38,299 bases of DNA from Bacteroidetes bacterium ADurb.Bin302 (GCA_002069025.1 MWBK01000114.1:1-38299); one strand, 5' to 3'. Shown: positions 6,111 to 16,234, numbered from the stretch's first letter. Translations and numbers: made by a program. Notes: generated by a model not told the origin, from the letters alone.

Positions 6111-9100
6111 TATTTATACTCAGACCAACTCTTTATTTCAATATTATTGATGTTGATATTGCAAAATGCGTTTATAAATGCAGATGCAAGACGTGGATTT
6201 GTGAGTAGAGGAATATTAAAGTCTATTGCAGCTCGCCGGATTTTGTATCCGTTGTCGAGTTCGTCTGCACTTAGATTCTTTGGAATATTCACAACCAAAT
6301 CAATCTTCTTTTCGCGTATTAAGTCAAGCGCTTGAGGCTGCTTATCAGTTTCGTTAGGCCAATAAATACGTTCAGACTTAATTCCATTATCTTGTAAGAA
6401 CTTCTGAGTCCCTCCTGTGGCGTATAAATGATATGATTTTTCTTGCAAAAGGCGTGCAGCATCTAACATATCTACTTTTTGTTTTGCACTTCCTGTTGAT
6501 AGCATAATATTCTTCTCAGGAATTTTGTATCCTACTGACAGCATTGATTTTAAAATAGCTTCATTAGTGTCATCTCCTAGGCATCCGACTTCGCCTGTAG
6601 ATGCCATATCAACTCCTAATACCGGGTCTGCCTTTTGCAATCTGGAAAACGAAAATTGTGAGGCCTTTATTCCTACATAGTCTAGGTTAAATGCGTTTTT
6701 ATTTGGCTTTTCTACAGGGATACCAAGCATTATTTTTGTAGCAAGTTCAATGAAATTTATTTTCAGAACTTTAGATACAAAAGGGAATGATCGTGATGCG
6801 CGTAGATTACATTCAATAACTTTTATCTCATTGTTGCGAGCCAAAAATTGTATGTTGAAAGGACCCGAAATGTCTAGCTCTTTTGCAATTTGTTTTGATA
6901 TTCTCTTTATACGACGCATCGTTTCAAGATACAATTTTTGTGGGGGGAATTGTATAGTCGCGTCACCGGAATGAACACCTGCAAACTCTACGTGTTCTGA
7001 AATAGCGTATGTGATAATTTCACCATGGTCGGCAACTGCATCCATCTCTATTTCCTTTGCTCGTTCAATAAAAGAACTTACTACTACAGGATGTTTTTTT
7101 GAAACATTTGCCGCTAATTGTAAGAACTCAATCAATTCGCTTTCGTTTGAACATACATTCATGGCAGCTCCTGATAGCACATAGCTGGGACGAACTAAAA
7201 CAGGAAAACCTACTTCATTAACAAACTTATTAATATCATCCAAACTTACTAATTCTTTCCACCTTGGCTGATCAACGCCAATTCTATCGAGCATCGCAGA
7301 GAATTTGTGTCTATCTTCTGCATTGTCAATGTTTTTTGCAGATGTACCTAGTATTGGTACATTCATACAATCTAATCTCATCGCTAGATTATTAGGAATC
7401 TGGCCACCTGTTGAAACAATAACACCATGAGGATTTTCTAAATCCAAGATATCTAAAACTCTTTCAAAGGATAATTCGTCAAAATATAATCTATCGCAGC
7501 TATCGTAATCGGTCGAAACGGTTTCAGGATTATAATTAATCATAACCGAACGCCAACCTTCTTTTCTTATTGTATTTAGAGCATTTACGCCGCACCAGTC
7601 AAATTCAACCGAACTACCGATGCGATATGCGCCTGAACCGAGAACAACTACAGACTTTTTGTCGCCTAGGTATTTAACATCATTGGTGCAGCCGTTATAG
7701 GTCAGGTATAAATAGTTTGTTTGGGCCGGATGTTCAGCAGCAAGCGTATCTATCTGTTTTACAACAGGTACAATACTCATTGATTTTCTAATCTTTCTTA
7801 TTTCGAGAAGAGCATGCTCTAAGTCTGTTTCATTATTACCGGCTAAACGCGCGATCTGAAAATCAGAAAAACCCTGTTGTTTAGCTGTTTTCATCATTTC
7901 AGGAGTAATCTTATGAAAACTATGCAAACATTCCAATTCGTTGGCTGTTTGTACAATATTATTCAGTTTGCACAAAAACCATTTGTCAATCATGGTTAGA
8001 CGGTGTATTTCATTAACCGTATAGCCTTTACGTAAAGCCTTGGAAATTACAAAAATACGATTGTCTGTAGGTTCGTGTAAGGCTTTGTCTATATCAGAAA
8101 TAACCAATTCTTTATTAGCAACAAAACCATGCATTCCTTGACCTATCATTCGCAAACCTTTTTGAATAACTTCCTCAAAGCTACGTCCTATTGCCATTAT
8201 TTCGCCTACAGATTTCATGCTTGATCCAAGTTCACGGCTAACTCCGTGGAACTTACCTAAATCCCAACGAGGAATTTTACATACCACATAATCAAGTGCA
8301 GGTTCAAAAAATGCAGTAGTATCTTTTGTAACTGAATTTTTTAAATCAAATAAGCTATAGCCTAAACCTAATTTTGCAGCAACAAATGCTAATGGGTATC
8401 CGGTTGCTTTTGATGCCAAAGCAGAAGACCTACTTAGACGAGCATTAACTTCGATAACACGATAATCTTCCGATTCAGGGTCAAGCGCATACTGTACATT
8501 ACATTCTCCGACAATACCAATGTGTCTGATTATTTTAATTGCAAGTGCGCGAAGTTTATGATATTCACTATTGCTTAAAGTTTGAGAAGGAGCTATAACT
8601 ATGCTTTCACCGGTGTGTATACCTAAAGGGTCGAAATTTTCCATATTGCAAACTGTCACACAATTGTCGAATCTATCTCTTACTACTTCATATTCAACTT
8701 CTTTCCAACCTTTAAGAGATTTTTCTACCAAAACTTGTGGTGAAAATGATAGCGCTTTTTCTACCATTACATCTAATTCCGATTCGTTATTGCAAAATCC
8801 GCTTCCAAGTCCACCCAGTGCATAAGCAGCTCTTATAATAACAGGGTATCCTATTCTTTCTGCAGCCTTACGTGCATCCTCAGCATTTTCGACCGCCTCA
8901 CTATTTATCGTTTTAACATTAATCTCATTTAACTTCTTAACAAACAATTCTCTATCTTCCGTATTAATAATTGCTTGTACGGGAGTCCCTAATACCTGAA
9001 TGCCATACTTTTCTAAAATACCGGCTTTGTAAAGTTCAACTCCACAGTTTAGAGCCGTCTGTCCACCAAAGGCAAGTAATATTCCTTCCGGTTTTTCTTT

Positions 9101-9340
9101 TTGAATAATTTTTTCGACAAAGAATGGTGTAACCGGTAAAAAGTATATTTGGTCTGCAATATCTGCAGATGTTTGAACAGTTGCAATATTTGGGTTTATA
9201 AGTACAGTAAAGATACCTTCTTCTTTCAATGCCTTAAGAGCCTGTGAACCTGAGTAATCAAACTCTCCTGCCTCACCTATCTTTAGTGCACCGGAGCCTA
9301 ATACTAATACTTTTTTTATGTTTGAGATCATGTTTGACAT
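6110..9340 (-). CDS. carB: Carbamoyl-phosphate synthase, large subunit
   Basis: This is the synthetase subunit that makes carbamoyl phosphate from bicarbonate, two ATP and ammonia tunnelled from CarA, feeding pyrimidine and arginine synthesis. At 1,076 residues it is full length. Two homologous ATP-grasp halves are visible: the first opens VLVLGSGALKIGEAGEFDYSG, the second VVVLGSGAYRIGSSVEFDW. Each carries an EVNARLSRSS or ECNLRASRS ATP/metal motif, and the oligomerisation domain lies between them. A C-terminal MGS-like allosteric domain follows (about 940-1076, with LYATGGTQKFL). It begins four bases after the carA stop. Confidence 0.98.
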   Translation of the reverse strand: MSNMISNIKKVLVLGSGALKIGEAGEFDYSGSQALKALKEEGIFTVLINPNIATVQTSADIADQIYFLPVTPFFVEKIIQKEKPEGILLAFGGQTALNCGVELYKAGILEKYGIQVLGTPVQAIINTEDRELFVKKLNEINVKTINSEAVENAEDARKAAERIGYPVIIRAAYALGGLGSGFCNNESELDVMVEKALSFSPQVLVEKSLKGWKEVEYEVVRDRFDNCVTVCNMENFDPLGIHTGESIVIAPSQTLSNSEYHKLRALAIKIIRHIGIVGECNVQYALDPESEDYRVIEVNARLSRSSALASKATGYPLAFVAAKLGLGYSLFDLKNSVTKDTTAFFEPALDYVVCKIPRWDLGKFHGVSRELGSSMKSVGEIMAIGRSFEEVIQKGLRMIGQGMHGFVANKELVISDIDKALHEPTDNRIFVISKALRKGYTVNEIHRLTMIDKWFLCKLNNIVQTANELECLHSFHKITPEMMKTAKQQGFSDFQIARLAGNNETDLEHALLEIRKIRKSMSIVPVVKQIDTLAAEHPAQTNYLYLTYNGCTNDVKYLGDKKSVVVLGSGAYRIGSSVEFDWCGVNALNTIRKEGWRSVMINYNPETVSTDYDSCDRLYFDELSFERVLDILDLENPHGVIVSTGGQIPNNLAMRLDCMNVPILGTSAKNIDNAEDRHKFSAMLDRIGVDQPRWKELVSLDDINKFVNEVGFPVLVRPSYVLSGAAMNVCSNESELIEFLQLAANVSKKHPVVVSSFIERAKEIEMDAVADHGEIITYAISEHVEFAGVHSGDATIQFPPQKLYLETMRRIKRISKQIAKELDISGPFNIQFLARNNEIKVIECNLRASRSFPFVSKVLKINFIELATKIMLGIPVEKPNKNAFNLDYVGIKASQFSFSRLQKADPVLGVDMASTGEVGCLGDDTNEAILKSMLSVGYKIPEKNIMLSTGSAKQKVDMLDAARLLQEKSYHLYATGGTQKFLQDNGIKSERIYWPNETDKQPQALDLIREKKIDLVVNIPKNLSADELDNGYKIRRAAIDFNIPLLTNPRLASAFINAFCNININNIEIKSWSEYK

Positions 9341-9344
9341 GGCT

Positions 9345-10418
9345 TTACTTTATCATTTGTAGAAAATCATCGAATAAAAACTCAGTATCTGTAGGACCAC
9401 TTGCTGCTTCGGGATGGAATTGAGCCGAAAACCAGGGCATCGTCTTATGTCTTATTCCTTCATTTGTATGATCGTTCAAATTCTCAAACAGAACTTCCCA
9501 ATCTTTACTTAGAGTATTATTATCGACAGCGTATCCGTGATTTTGTGAACTTATAAAACAACGATTAGTTCCAACTTCTCTAACCGGTTGGTTATGACTT
9601 CTATGTCCGTATTTTAATTTGTAAGTTTCGGATCCTCCTGCTTTACACAATAATTGATTTCCCATACAAATTCCAAAAATCGGTTTACCGCTTTGCATAG
9701 TCTTTTGAATGTTTGCAATTGTCTTGCCACATGTATTTGGATCGCCGGGTCCATTTGAAATAAATAGTCCATCAAATTGCATCGAATTGTAGTCGTAATC
9801 CCAAGGTACTCGGATTAGTCTAACCCCACGTTTTAATAAACATCGTATAATATTATGTTTAACTCCGCAATCTATCATCACAATTGTCTTTCCTGAATTG
9901 TTGTATTCAATAACTTCTTTGCACGATACCTTTGCAACCTGATTTTCTATATTGGGATCAATAAAATCGATATCCTTATAATCATCAATGATGATTTTGC
10001 CTTTCATAGATCCTTCGTTACGTAATATTTTGGTTAACTCGCGAGTATCTATGCCGTAAATGCCGGGAATTTTATTAGACTCAAGCCAATCGTGTAAACT
10101 TTGTTTTGCATTCCAATGTGAATATTCAAATGAATAATCGGACACAACAATTCCCGAAGTATGTATCTTTTCTGATTCAAGAAAATCTGAAATGCCATTC
10201 GAAATATTTGTGGAAGGAACTCCATAATTTCCAATAAGAGGAAATGTAAAAGTTAAGATTTGACCTGAGTATGATGGGTCAGTAAGACTTTCAGGATACC
10301 CTGACATTGCAGTGTTGAAAACAACCTCACCGGCGGTTGATTTTTTGTACCCGAATGAATATCCGCGGAATACAGAACCATTGTCCAATATTAGTGATGC
10401 AGGTAGAGAAAGTCGCAT
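9345..10418 (-). CDS. carA: Carbamoyl-phosphate synthase, small (glutaminase) subunit
   Basis: CarA hydrolyses glutamine and passes ammonia to CarB. The 357-residue protein has the N-terminal CPSase domain (GYPESLTDPSYSGQI near residue 40) and a class I amidotransferase domain. That domain shows ISNGPGDP, the nucleophile loop GICMGNQLL, and FHPEA with the catalytic His and Glu. The usual GHQ after the nucleophile is GNQ here, which I believe is common in this phylum. It is the first gene of carAB and is divergent from glmS, 264 bp away. A TAACTTTG box precedes the start. Confidence 0.97.
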   Translation of the reverse strand: MRLSLPASLILDNGSVFRGYSFGYKKSTAGEVVFNTAMSGYPESLTDPSYSGQILTFTFPLIGNYGVPSTNISNGISDFLESEKIHTSGIVVSDYSFEYSHWNAKQSLHDWLESNKIPGIYGIDTRELTKILRNEGSMKGKIIIDDYKDIDFIDPNIENQVAKVSCKEVIEYNNSGKTIVMIDCGVKHNIIRCLLKRGVRLIRVPWDYDYNSMQFDGLFISNGPGDPNTCGKTIANIQKTMQSGKPIFGICMGNQLLCKAGGSETYKLKYGHRSHNQPVREVGTNRCFISSQNHGYAVDNNTLSKDWEVLFENLNDHTNEGIRHKTMPWFSAQFHPEAASGPTDTEFLFDDFLQMIK

Positions 10419-10440
10419 AGTAATCGTTATTAATACATTG

Positions 10441-10474
10441 CAAAGTTAGTTGTTTTTCAAAACGCATAATCAAA
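10441..10474 (-). promoter_or_regulatory. Promoter of carAB
   Basis: On the minus strand TTTG (10474-10471), 22 bp and TAACTTTG (10448-10441) give a plausible promoter starting near 10435. The remaining bases up to glmS are AT-rich; I saw no PyrR-type or attenuator-like hairpin. Confidence 0.6.
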
Positions 10475-10646
10475 AAAGCTGTTTGTGTTATATTTTTATA
10501 ATACAGTTTGATAATTTGTTATAAATTAAGTTGTTTTTGGTTACGGAATTACTTTTTTAGTGTCGTTTTATTGATAATTTGAAATTTTGCATAAAAATAC
10601 AAATCCTTTTAATGTAGTAGTCATTAAATTATGGCTATTAGTATGG

Positions 10647-10654
10647 TACTTTTG
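10647..10654 (+). promoter_or_regulatory. -7 box of glmS
   Basis: TACTTTTG matches TAnnTTTG and would start RNA near 10660, 23 nt before the ATG at 10683. This excludes the longer reading frame that opens at 10587. Confidence 0.6.
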
Positions 10655-10682
10655 TAAAGAATTATTATATAAAAAAACAATT

Positions 10683-12527
10683 ATGTGTGGTATTGTCGGG
10701 TATATCGGTAATCAGCAAGCTTATCCTATTTTGATTAAGGGTCTGCATCGTTTGGAGTATAGGGGATACGATAGTGCAGGTGTGGCTTTTGTGAATGATA
10801 AAAAGGAGCTTAATGTTTACAAAACAAAAGGAAAGGTTTCTGATTTGGAATCTTTGGTTGAGTCGCAAGATGTATCAGGTACTATAGGTATTGCTCATAC
10901 ACGTTGGGCAACTCATGGCGAACCTAACAATGAGAATGCTCATCCGCACTACTCGCAGTCCGAAACAATTGCTTTGATTCACAACGGAATTATTGAGAAC
11001 TATTCTGTAATAAAAAAAGAGCTGTTACGCCAAGGATATACATTTAAAAGTACTACCGATACTGAGGTTTTAGTTCAATTTATTGAATATGTAAAAAAAA
11101 CAAACAAGGTAGATCTGTGTCATGCAGTGCAAATAGCCCTTTCACAAGTAATAGGTGCTTATGCCATAGCTGTTATTGATAAAGAAAATCCAAATCAGAT
11201 AGTAGCCGCAAGAAAAAGTAGTCCCTTAGTCGTAGGCATAGGTAAAAACGAATATTTTTTAGCGTCTGATGCCACACCTATTGTAGAATACACAGATAAG
11301 GTTGTATATGTTAATGATGAAGAAGTTGCAGTAATTGACAGAAAAAATGGTGTTAAGTTATTAAATCTGTCTGATGTTGAGCAAACAGCAGAAGTTACAA
11401 CATTAAAGATGAATCTAAGTCAACTTGAAAAGGGTGGCTATGAAAATTTTATGTTGAAAGAGATTCACGAACAGCAACAAACCTTAATTGATTGTATTAG
11501 AGGACGTATAAATGTTGAAGGAACAGAAGTCGTTTTATCAGGAGTTGTAGATAATAAAGATAAATTTCTTAATGCTAAGCGTATTATTATTGTTGCGTGT
11601 GGTACATCTTGGCATGCGGCACTAATAGGAGAGTTTCTTTTAGAAGATTTATGTAGGATACCTGTAGAAGTTGAATATGCTTCAGAGTTTAGATACAGGC
11701 ATCCGATAATATATAAAGATGATATAGTTATTGCAATATCGCAATCAGGGGAAACTGCTGATACTTTAGCGGCTGTTGATATTGCTAAGCAGCAAGGAGC
11801 CTTTATTTATGGAATATGTAATGTTGTGGGGTCGTCTATTGCAAGGGCAACTGATTCCGGATCTTATATACATGTCGGTCCTGAGATAGGTGTTGCATCA
11901 ACAAAAGCATTTACCGGACAAATAACAGTATTATCGATGTTAGCACTTACTATAGCTAAATTACGTGGAACTATTAGTAATGAGCATTACGTCGAAATTA
12001 TTCAAGAATTGCAAGATATTCCTAATAAACTGCAGGAGGTCTTGAAACTTGACGATAAAATACGTGATTTGTCAAAAATCTTTACCTACGCTCACAACTT
12101 TATTTATTTAGGCAGAGGATATAATTATCCGGCAGCTTTGGAAGGAGCTTTAAAGCTTAAAGAAATTTCTTATATACATGCCGAAGGTTATCCTGCTGCA
12201 GAAATGAAACATGGCCCAATTGCTTTAATAGACAACGAAATGCCTGTAGTTGCATTGGCTACATCGGATAGAATTTATGAAAAAACGGTTAGTAATATTC
12301 AAGAGATAAAAGCAAGAAAAGGTAAGGTTATAGCAGTTGTTACTGAAGGCGATGAGGTGGTTTCTTCTATTGTAGATTATTGTATAGAAATACCAAAAAC
12401 ATTAGAAATGTTTGCACCTATAGTATCGGCTATACCACTACAATTATTTGCTTATTATATAGCAGTTAACAAAGGTAGAGATGTTGATCAACCTCGTAAC
12501 TTGGCAAAATCGGTTACGGTAGAATAA
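10683..12527 (+). CDS. glmS: Glutamine-fructose-6-phosphate aminotransferase
   Basis: GlmS makes glucosamine-6-phosphate from fructose-6-phosphate and glutamine, the entry step for peptidoglycan and LPS amino sugars. The start is set at MCGIVGYIG, because Cys2 must become the N-terminal nucleophile; the frame is open to 10587 but the promoter lies inside that extension. The 614-residue protein has a class II amidotransferase domain with RGYDSAG, HTRWATHGEP and HNGIIEN. Two SIS isomerase domains follow, with VACGTSWHA and SQSGETADTL in the first and the C-terminal NLAKSVTVE. No glmS ribozyme is present. It lies five bases upstream of the purF-like gene. Confidence 0.98.
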   Translation: MCGIVGYIGNQQAYPILIKGLHRLEYRGYDSAGVAFVNDKKELNVYKTKGKVSDLESLVESQDVSGTIGIAHTRWATHGEPNNENAHPHYSQSETIALIHNGIIENYSVIKKELLRQGYTFKSTTDTEVLVQFIEYVKKTNKVDLCHAVQIALSQVIGAYAIAVIDKENPNQIVAARKSSPLVVGIGKNEYFLASDATPIVEYTDKVVYVNDEEVAVIDRKNGVKLLNLSDVEQTAEVTTLKMNLSQLEKGGYENFMLKEIHEQQQTLIDCIRGRINVEGTEVVLSGVVDNKDKFLNAKRIIIVACGTSWHAALIGEFLLEDLCRIPVEVEYASEFRYRHPIIYKDDIVIAISQSGETADTLAAVDIAKQQGAFIYGICNVVGSSIARATDSGSYIHVGPEIGVASTKAFTGQITVLSMLALTIAKLRGTISNEHYVEIIQELQDIPNKLQEVLKLDDKIRDLSKIFTYAHNFIYLGRGYNYPAALEGALKLKEISYIHAEGYPAAEMKHGPIALIDNEMPVVALATSDRIYEKTVSNIQEIKARKGKVIAVVTEGDEVVSSIVDYCIEIPKTLEMFAPIVSAIPLQLFAYYIAVNKGRDVDQPRNLAKSVTVE

Positions 12528-12532
12528 TTAAT

Positions 12533-14407
12533 ATGGAAACTCTAAAGCATGAATGTGGTGTCGCAATGGTTCGTTTAAGAAAACCTTTACAGTTTTACGA
12601 ACAAAAATACGGTTCATGGATGTATGGTTTGAATAAACTATACTTGCTTATGGAGAAACAGCATAATAGAGGGCAAGAGGGTGCAGGAATGGCCTGTGTA
12701 AAACTTGATATGCAAGCGGGTGAGGAGTTTATGTTTAGAGAAAGGGCAGAAGGCTCCGGTTCAATTAGTGAGATATTTAATACTGCTCATACACCAATTA
12801 ATAATATTCCATCAGAAAAGCTTCATGATGCAGAATATGCTAAGTCTGCAATTCCTTTTGCAGGTGAATTATATATGGGGCATCTAAGGTATAGTACTAC
12901 CGGCAAATCGGGTTTATCTTATGTACATCCATTTATGCGGCGAGATAATTATCGCTCAAGGAATCTTACAATATGTGGTAATTTTAATTTGACTAATGTT
13001 GATGAGGTTTTTGATTCTATAAGCATTATGGGACAACATCCTCGTCAGTATGCTGATACATTTATTATATTGGAGCAATTGGGGCATCGCTTGGATAGAG
13101 AGGTTGAGAGATTATACTCAAAGGCAAAGAAGAGCAAGAAATCTCCAACATGTATGTCTAAATATATTGAGCAAAATATATGTATTGAAAATGTACTGAG
13201 TAGTGCTGTTACTATGTGGGACGGAGGCTATGTTATATGCGGTTTGACAGGCAGTGGTGAGAGTTTTACGGTGAGAGATCCATGGGGAATTAGACCTGCT
13301 TTTTATTATGCTGATGAAGAGTTAGTAGTAGTAGCATCTGAGCGACCGGTTATTCAAACAGCCTTAAATCTTTCTGTAGATAAGATTTGTGAGTTAGAAC
13401 CGGGACAAGCTTTGATTATAGGGAATAATGGTAGTATGCGAATAGCGCAAGTAATTGAAGCAAAAGAACGTAAATTCTGTTCGTTCGAGAGAATATATTT
13501 TTCAAGGGGTAGTGATTGTGATATATATCGTGAACGTAAGGCTTTAGGATCTAATCTGGTTCCGGATATATTGGAATCGATAGAGCAGGATACACAAAAT
13601 TCGGTATTTTCTTTTATTCCTAATACAGCAGAAGTCGCATTTTTTGGCATGGTTCAAGGATTAAATAATTATCTTAATGATATTAAGAACGAACAAATTC
13701 GTAATAATGTAGGCAAACTAACTCCAAAATATTTGGATAAATTGTTGTCAATGTCCATACGCACAGAAAAAGTGGCAATTAAGGACATTAAGTTACGAAC
13801 GTTTATATCGGAAGGAAATATCCGTAACGAATTAGCGGCACATGTATATGATATTACTTATGGTAGTATAGTCCCGCATAAAGACAATCTTGTGGTTATT
13901 GATGATAGCATTGTTAGAGGCACAACATTGAGGCAGAGTATTATTAGAATATTAGCAAGATTAGAACCTAAAAAGATTGTTATAGTGTCCTCATCTCCTC
14001 AAATACGCTATCCTGATTTCTATGGAATAGACATGTCATCTTTAGAAGATTTCATAGCATTTAGAGCTGCTGTTGCATTGCTGCATGACAATAATTCTGA
14101 ATATATCTTAGATGAGGTTTACGAGAAATCAAAACAACAAGAATTTTTTCCAAAAGAGAAAATCGTGAATTATATAAAAGAAATTTACGCTCCATTTTCA
14201 GCGAAACAAATTTCTGCAAAAATAGCGGAGTTATTAACTCCTAATGAGGTTAATTGTCACATTGATGTTATATTTCAGAGTTTGGAAGGATTACATGAGG
14301 CATGCAAAAATAATGTCGGTGATTGGTATTTCTCAGGAGATTATCCTACACCCGGAGGTAATAAGCGTTTAAATCAATCGTATATAAACTATTATGAAAA
14401 CAAATGA
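12533..14407 (+). CDS. Long amidophosphoribosyltransferase-like protein (PurF family)
   Basis: This 624-residue protein is a PurF relative, 100-150 residues longer than standard PurF (about 470-510). The nucleophile would be Cys8 after a short METLKHE propeptide. RGQEGAG, HLRYSTTGKSG and RDPWGIRP (about 247-254) mark the class II amidotransferase domain. VVIDDSIVRGTT (about 453-464) is an intact PRPP-binding loop. The family's HNGNL loop reads GNFNL here, changing the oxyanion-hole glycine. It has extra sequence between the domains and at the C terminus. Lying five bases behind glmS and opposite carAB, it resembles a Bacteroidota-specific paralog. Whether it makes phosphoribosylamine or something else is open. 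Confidence 0.82.
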   Translation: METLKHECGVAMVRLRKPLQFYEQKYGSWMYGLNKLYLLMEKQHNRGQEGAGMACVKLDMQAGEEFMFRERAEGSGSISEIFNTAHTPINNIPSEKLHDAEYAKSAIPFAGELYMGHLRYSTTGKSGLSYVHPFMRRDNYRSRNLTICGNFNLTNVDEVFDSISIMGQHPRQYADTFIILEQLGHRLDREVERLYSKAKKSKKSPTCMSKYIEQNICIENVLSSAVTMWDGGYVICGLTGSGESFTVRDPWGIRPAFYYADEELVVVASERPVIQTALNLSVDKICELEPGQALIIGNNGSMRIAQVIEAKERKFCSFERIYFSRGSDCDIYRERKALGSNLVPDILESIEQDTQNSVFSFIPNTAEVAFFGMVQGLNNYLNDIKNEQIRNNVGKLTPKYLDKLLSMSIRTEKVAIKDIKLRTFISEGNIRNELAAHVYDITYGSIVPHKDNLVVIDDSIVRGTTLRQSIIRILARLEPKKIVIVSSSPQIRYPDFYGIDMSSLEDFIAFRAAVALLHDNNSEYILDEVYEKSKQQEFFPKEKIVNYIKEIYAPFSAKQISAKIAELLTPNEVNCHIDVIFQSLEGLHEACKNNVGDWYFSGDYPTPGGNKRLNQSYINYYENK

Positions 14408-14439
14408 TTCACACACTCTTATTAGAATGTATGAATCAT
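14404..14439. terminator. Hairpin between purF-like gene and recJ
   Basis: ATGATTCA (14404-14411) and TGAATCAT (14432-14439) pair, with six of seven more pairs possible inside (ACACTCT/AGAATGT). The stem begins on the purF-like stop codon. The T run is poor on the plus side and modest (TTGTTTT) on the minus side, so it is a likely but weak bidirectional terminator between convergent genes. Confidence 0.5.
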
Positions 14440-14459
14440 AATATATTATAATCAGTTGA

Positions 14460-16187
14460 TTAGTCGGTTTTAATATCTTTAATCAGAAGTTGAATGGCTT
14501 CTTTTCCTGCAAAGTTGTTTTCTTCTATTGTGTAGCAGACATTAAATGATTTTTTAGCTTTTATGTGATCATTAAATTCCTTCCCTTTACCAAAAGCTAT
14601 GCCATTCATAATTACGTTTGGCGATTCGTCTTCTGTCAAGTCTAATTTGAAGTGGTCTAAATCGCGCCCTACCAATCTGCTTGTACCATAGTCTTTTACG
14701 TTTTCAGTTACAAACACAGGTTTCATATTTTCAGGGCCAAATGGTGCAAATTTTTGAAGGATGCTAAAAAACTTAGGAGTAATTTCGCTGAAATGTACTA
14801 TTGAATCAACCTCAATTTGTGGAATCTTTTGGTCTTCGTTCATGTTTGAAGTTACATATTCATCAAATCTGCGCGAAAACTCACTAACGTTTTCTTCTTT
14901 CATTGTTAAGCCTGCTGCATAAATATGACCTCCAAAGTTTTCTAATAAATCTCTGCAAGAATCAATAGCCTTGTAAATATCAAATCCGCTTACAGAACGT
15001 GCCGAACCTGTTGCGAATCCATTCGATAGAGTTAGTACCACAGAAGGACGATAATATTGTTCGCTCAATCTTGATGCAACAATTCCTATCACTCCTTTAC
15101 TCCATTCAGGGTTATAAACTACTATAGAATTGCGGTTTTCAAAATGTTCATCTCCATTTATAAAGTCTTGAGCATCAACCGTAGTCTTTTTATCTAAGTC
15201 TTTTCTTTCTTGATTATATTGATCAATACAGTTGCTCTTTTCCTTTGCAAAATCGCGATCTTTTGAAGTTAGAAGTTCAACAGCTTCACGACCCGAATAC
15301 ATTCTTCCTGATGCGTTAATACGAGGACCTATTTTAAATACTATATCACTAACAGTTACTTCCTTACCTTGAAGTCCGCATATATCAAGAATAGCTTGTA
15401 GCCCCATGCTCGGATTTGAATTTAGTTGCTTTAATCCGAAAGTCATCAAAACTCTATTTTCTCCTGTTATGGGAACTATGTCTGATGCGATACTTACAGC
15501 CAGTAAATCAAGATGTTGAGTTAAACGTTCAAAAGGAATGTGATTGTTAATTGCAAAGGCCTGCATCAACTTAAAACCTACACCGCATCCGGATAAATGT
15601 CCGTATGGGTATGTACTGTCCAAACGCTTGGGATCTAATACTGCAACTGCTTCAGGTAATTGTTCATCAGGAGTGTGATGATCGCAAATAATAATATCAA
15701 TCTGACGATCTTTTGCGTATTTAACTTTCTTTATGGCTTTAATACCACAGTCAAGTACGATAATTAATGAAAAACCATTTTCAGCTGCATAGTCAATTCC
15801 TTTATATGATACGCCATATCCCTCCTCGTATCTGTCGGGAATGTAGAAATCTATGCTTGAATAAAATTGTTGTAAAAACTTGTAAACCAATGCTACCGCG
15901 GTAGTACCATCTACATCATAATCGCCGTAAATAAGGATTTTTTCCTTTTTACCCATTGCTAAATTTAATCTCTCTACTGCTTTATCCATGTCGTTCAATA
16001 AGAACGGATCATGAATTTGGCTTAACTGAGGACGGAAGAACTTTTTAGCTTCTTCGTAAGTGTAAATACCTCTTTGTACCAACAATGTACAGATAATAGG
16101 GCTGATGTTGAGTTGTTTGACTAGTTCTTCTTTACATTTTTTTTGTTCTTCAGTTAATTCATTAATAATCCATTTGTGATTAAGCAT
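14460..16187 (-). CDS. recJ: Single-stranded-DNA exonuclease RecJ
   Basis: RecJ is a 5'-3' ssDNA exonuclease acting in recombination and mismatch/base-excision repair. With the start placed at 16187 (MLNHKW) the protein has 575 residues. DHH-family motifs are YGDYDVDGTTA (about 86-96), VLDCGIKA, and CDHHTP. The DHHA1 motif GGHIYAAGLTM follows, then the C-terminal OB-like domain. The frame is open to 16232, but the TATTTTTG promoter box ends at 16235, so RNA starts downstream of that codon. Relatives also begin close to the NHKW segment. The gene is divergent from sua5. Confidence 0.95.
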   Translation of the reverse strand: MLNHKWIINELTEEQKKCKEELVKQLNISPIICTLLVQRGIYTYEEAKKFFRPQLSQIHDPFLLNDMDKAVERLNLAMGKKEKILIYGDYDVDGTTAVALVYKFLQQFYSSIDFYIPDRYEEGYGVSYKGIDYAAENGFSLIIVLDCGIKAIKKVKYAKDRQIDIIICDHHTPDEQLPEAVAVLDPKRLDSTYPYGHLSGCGVGFKLMQAFAINNHIPFERLTQHLDLLAVSIASDIVPITGENRVLMTFGLKQLNSNPSMGLQAILDICGLQGKEVTVSDIVFKIGPRINASGRMYSGREAVELLTSKDRDFAKEKSNCIDQYNQERKDLDKKTTVDAQDFINGDEHFENRNSIVVYNPEWSKGVIGIVASRLSEQYYRPSVVLTLSNGFATGSARSVSGFDIYKAIDSCRDLLENFGGHIYAAGLTMKEENVSEFSRRFDEYVTSNMNEDQKIPQIEVDSIVHFSEITPKFFSILQKFAPFGPENMKPVFVTENVKDYGTSRLVGRDLDHFKLDLTEDESPNVIMNGIAFGKGKEFNDHIKAKKSFNVCYTIEENNFAGKEAIQLLIKDIKTD

Positions 16188-16197
16188 ATATGTTTTG

Positions 16198-16228
16198 TTT
16201 GTATATAGCAAGGAATAATGTAAATTTG
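16198..16228 (+). promoter_or_regulatory. Promoter of the sua5-sugar transferase-clc operon
   Basis: TTTG (16198-16201), exactly 19 bp and TAAATTTG (16221-16228) are a consensus promoter. RNA would start near 16234, inside the opposing recJ -7 box. Confidence 0.75.
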
Positions 16229-16234
16229 CCACCG

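Noticed and set aside
6750..6974. Plus-strand open frames inside carB and similar antisense frames in other genes
   Set aside because: They are antisense to strongly conserved coding sequence, have no promoter or family resemblance, and vanish as codon-bias shadows.
10587..10682. 32-codon N-terminal extension of glmS
   Set aside because: GlmS needs Cys at position 2 after Met removal (MCGIVGYIG at 10683), and the -7 box at 10647-10654 lies inside the extension.
10419..10682. Riboswitch or glmS ribozyme in the carA-glmS gap
   Set aside because: No conserved core of either is visible; the gap holds only AT-rich sequence and the two promoters.
14460..16232. Longer recJ start at 16232
   Set aside because: The predicted promoter box (16242-16235) would start RNA downstream of that codon, and relatives begin near the MLNHKW segment at 16187.
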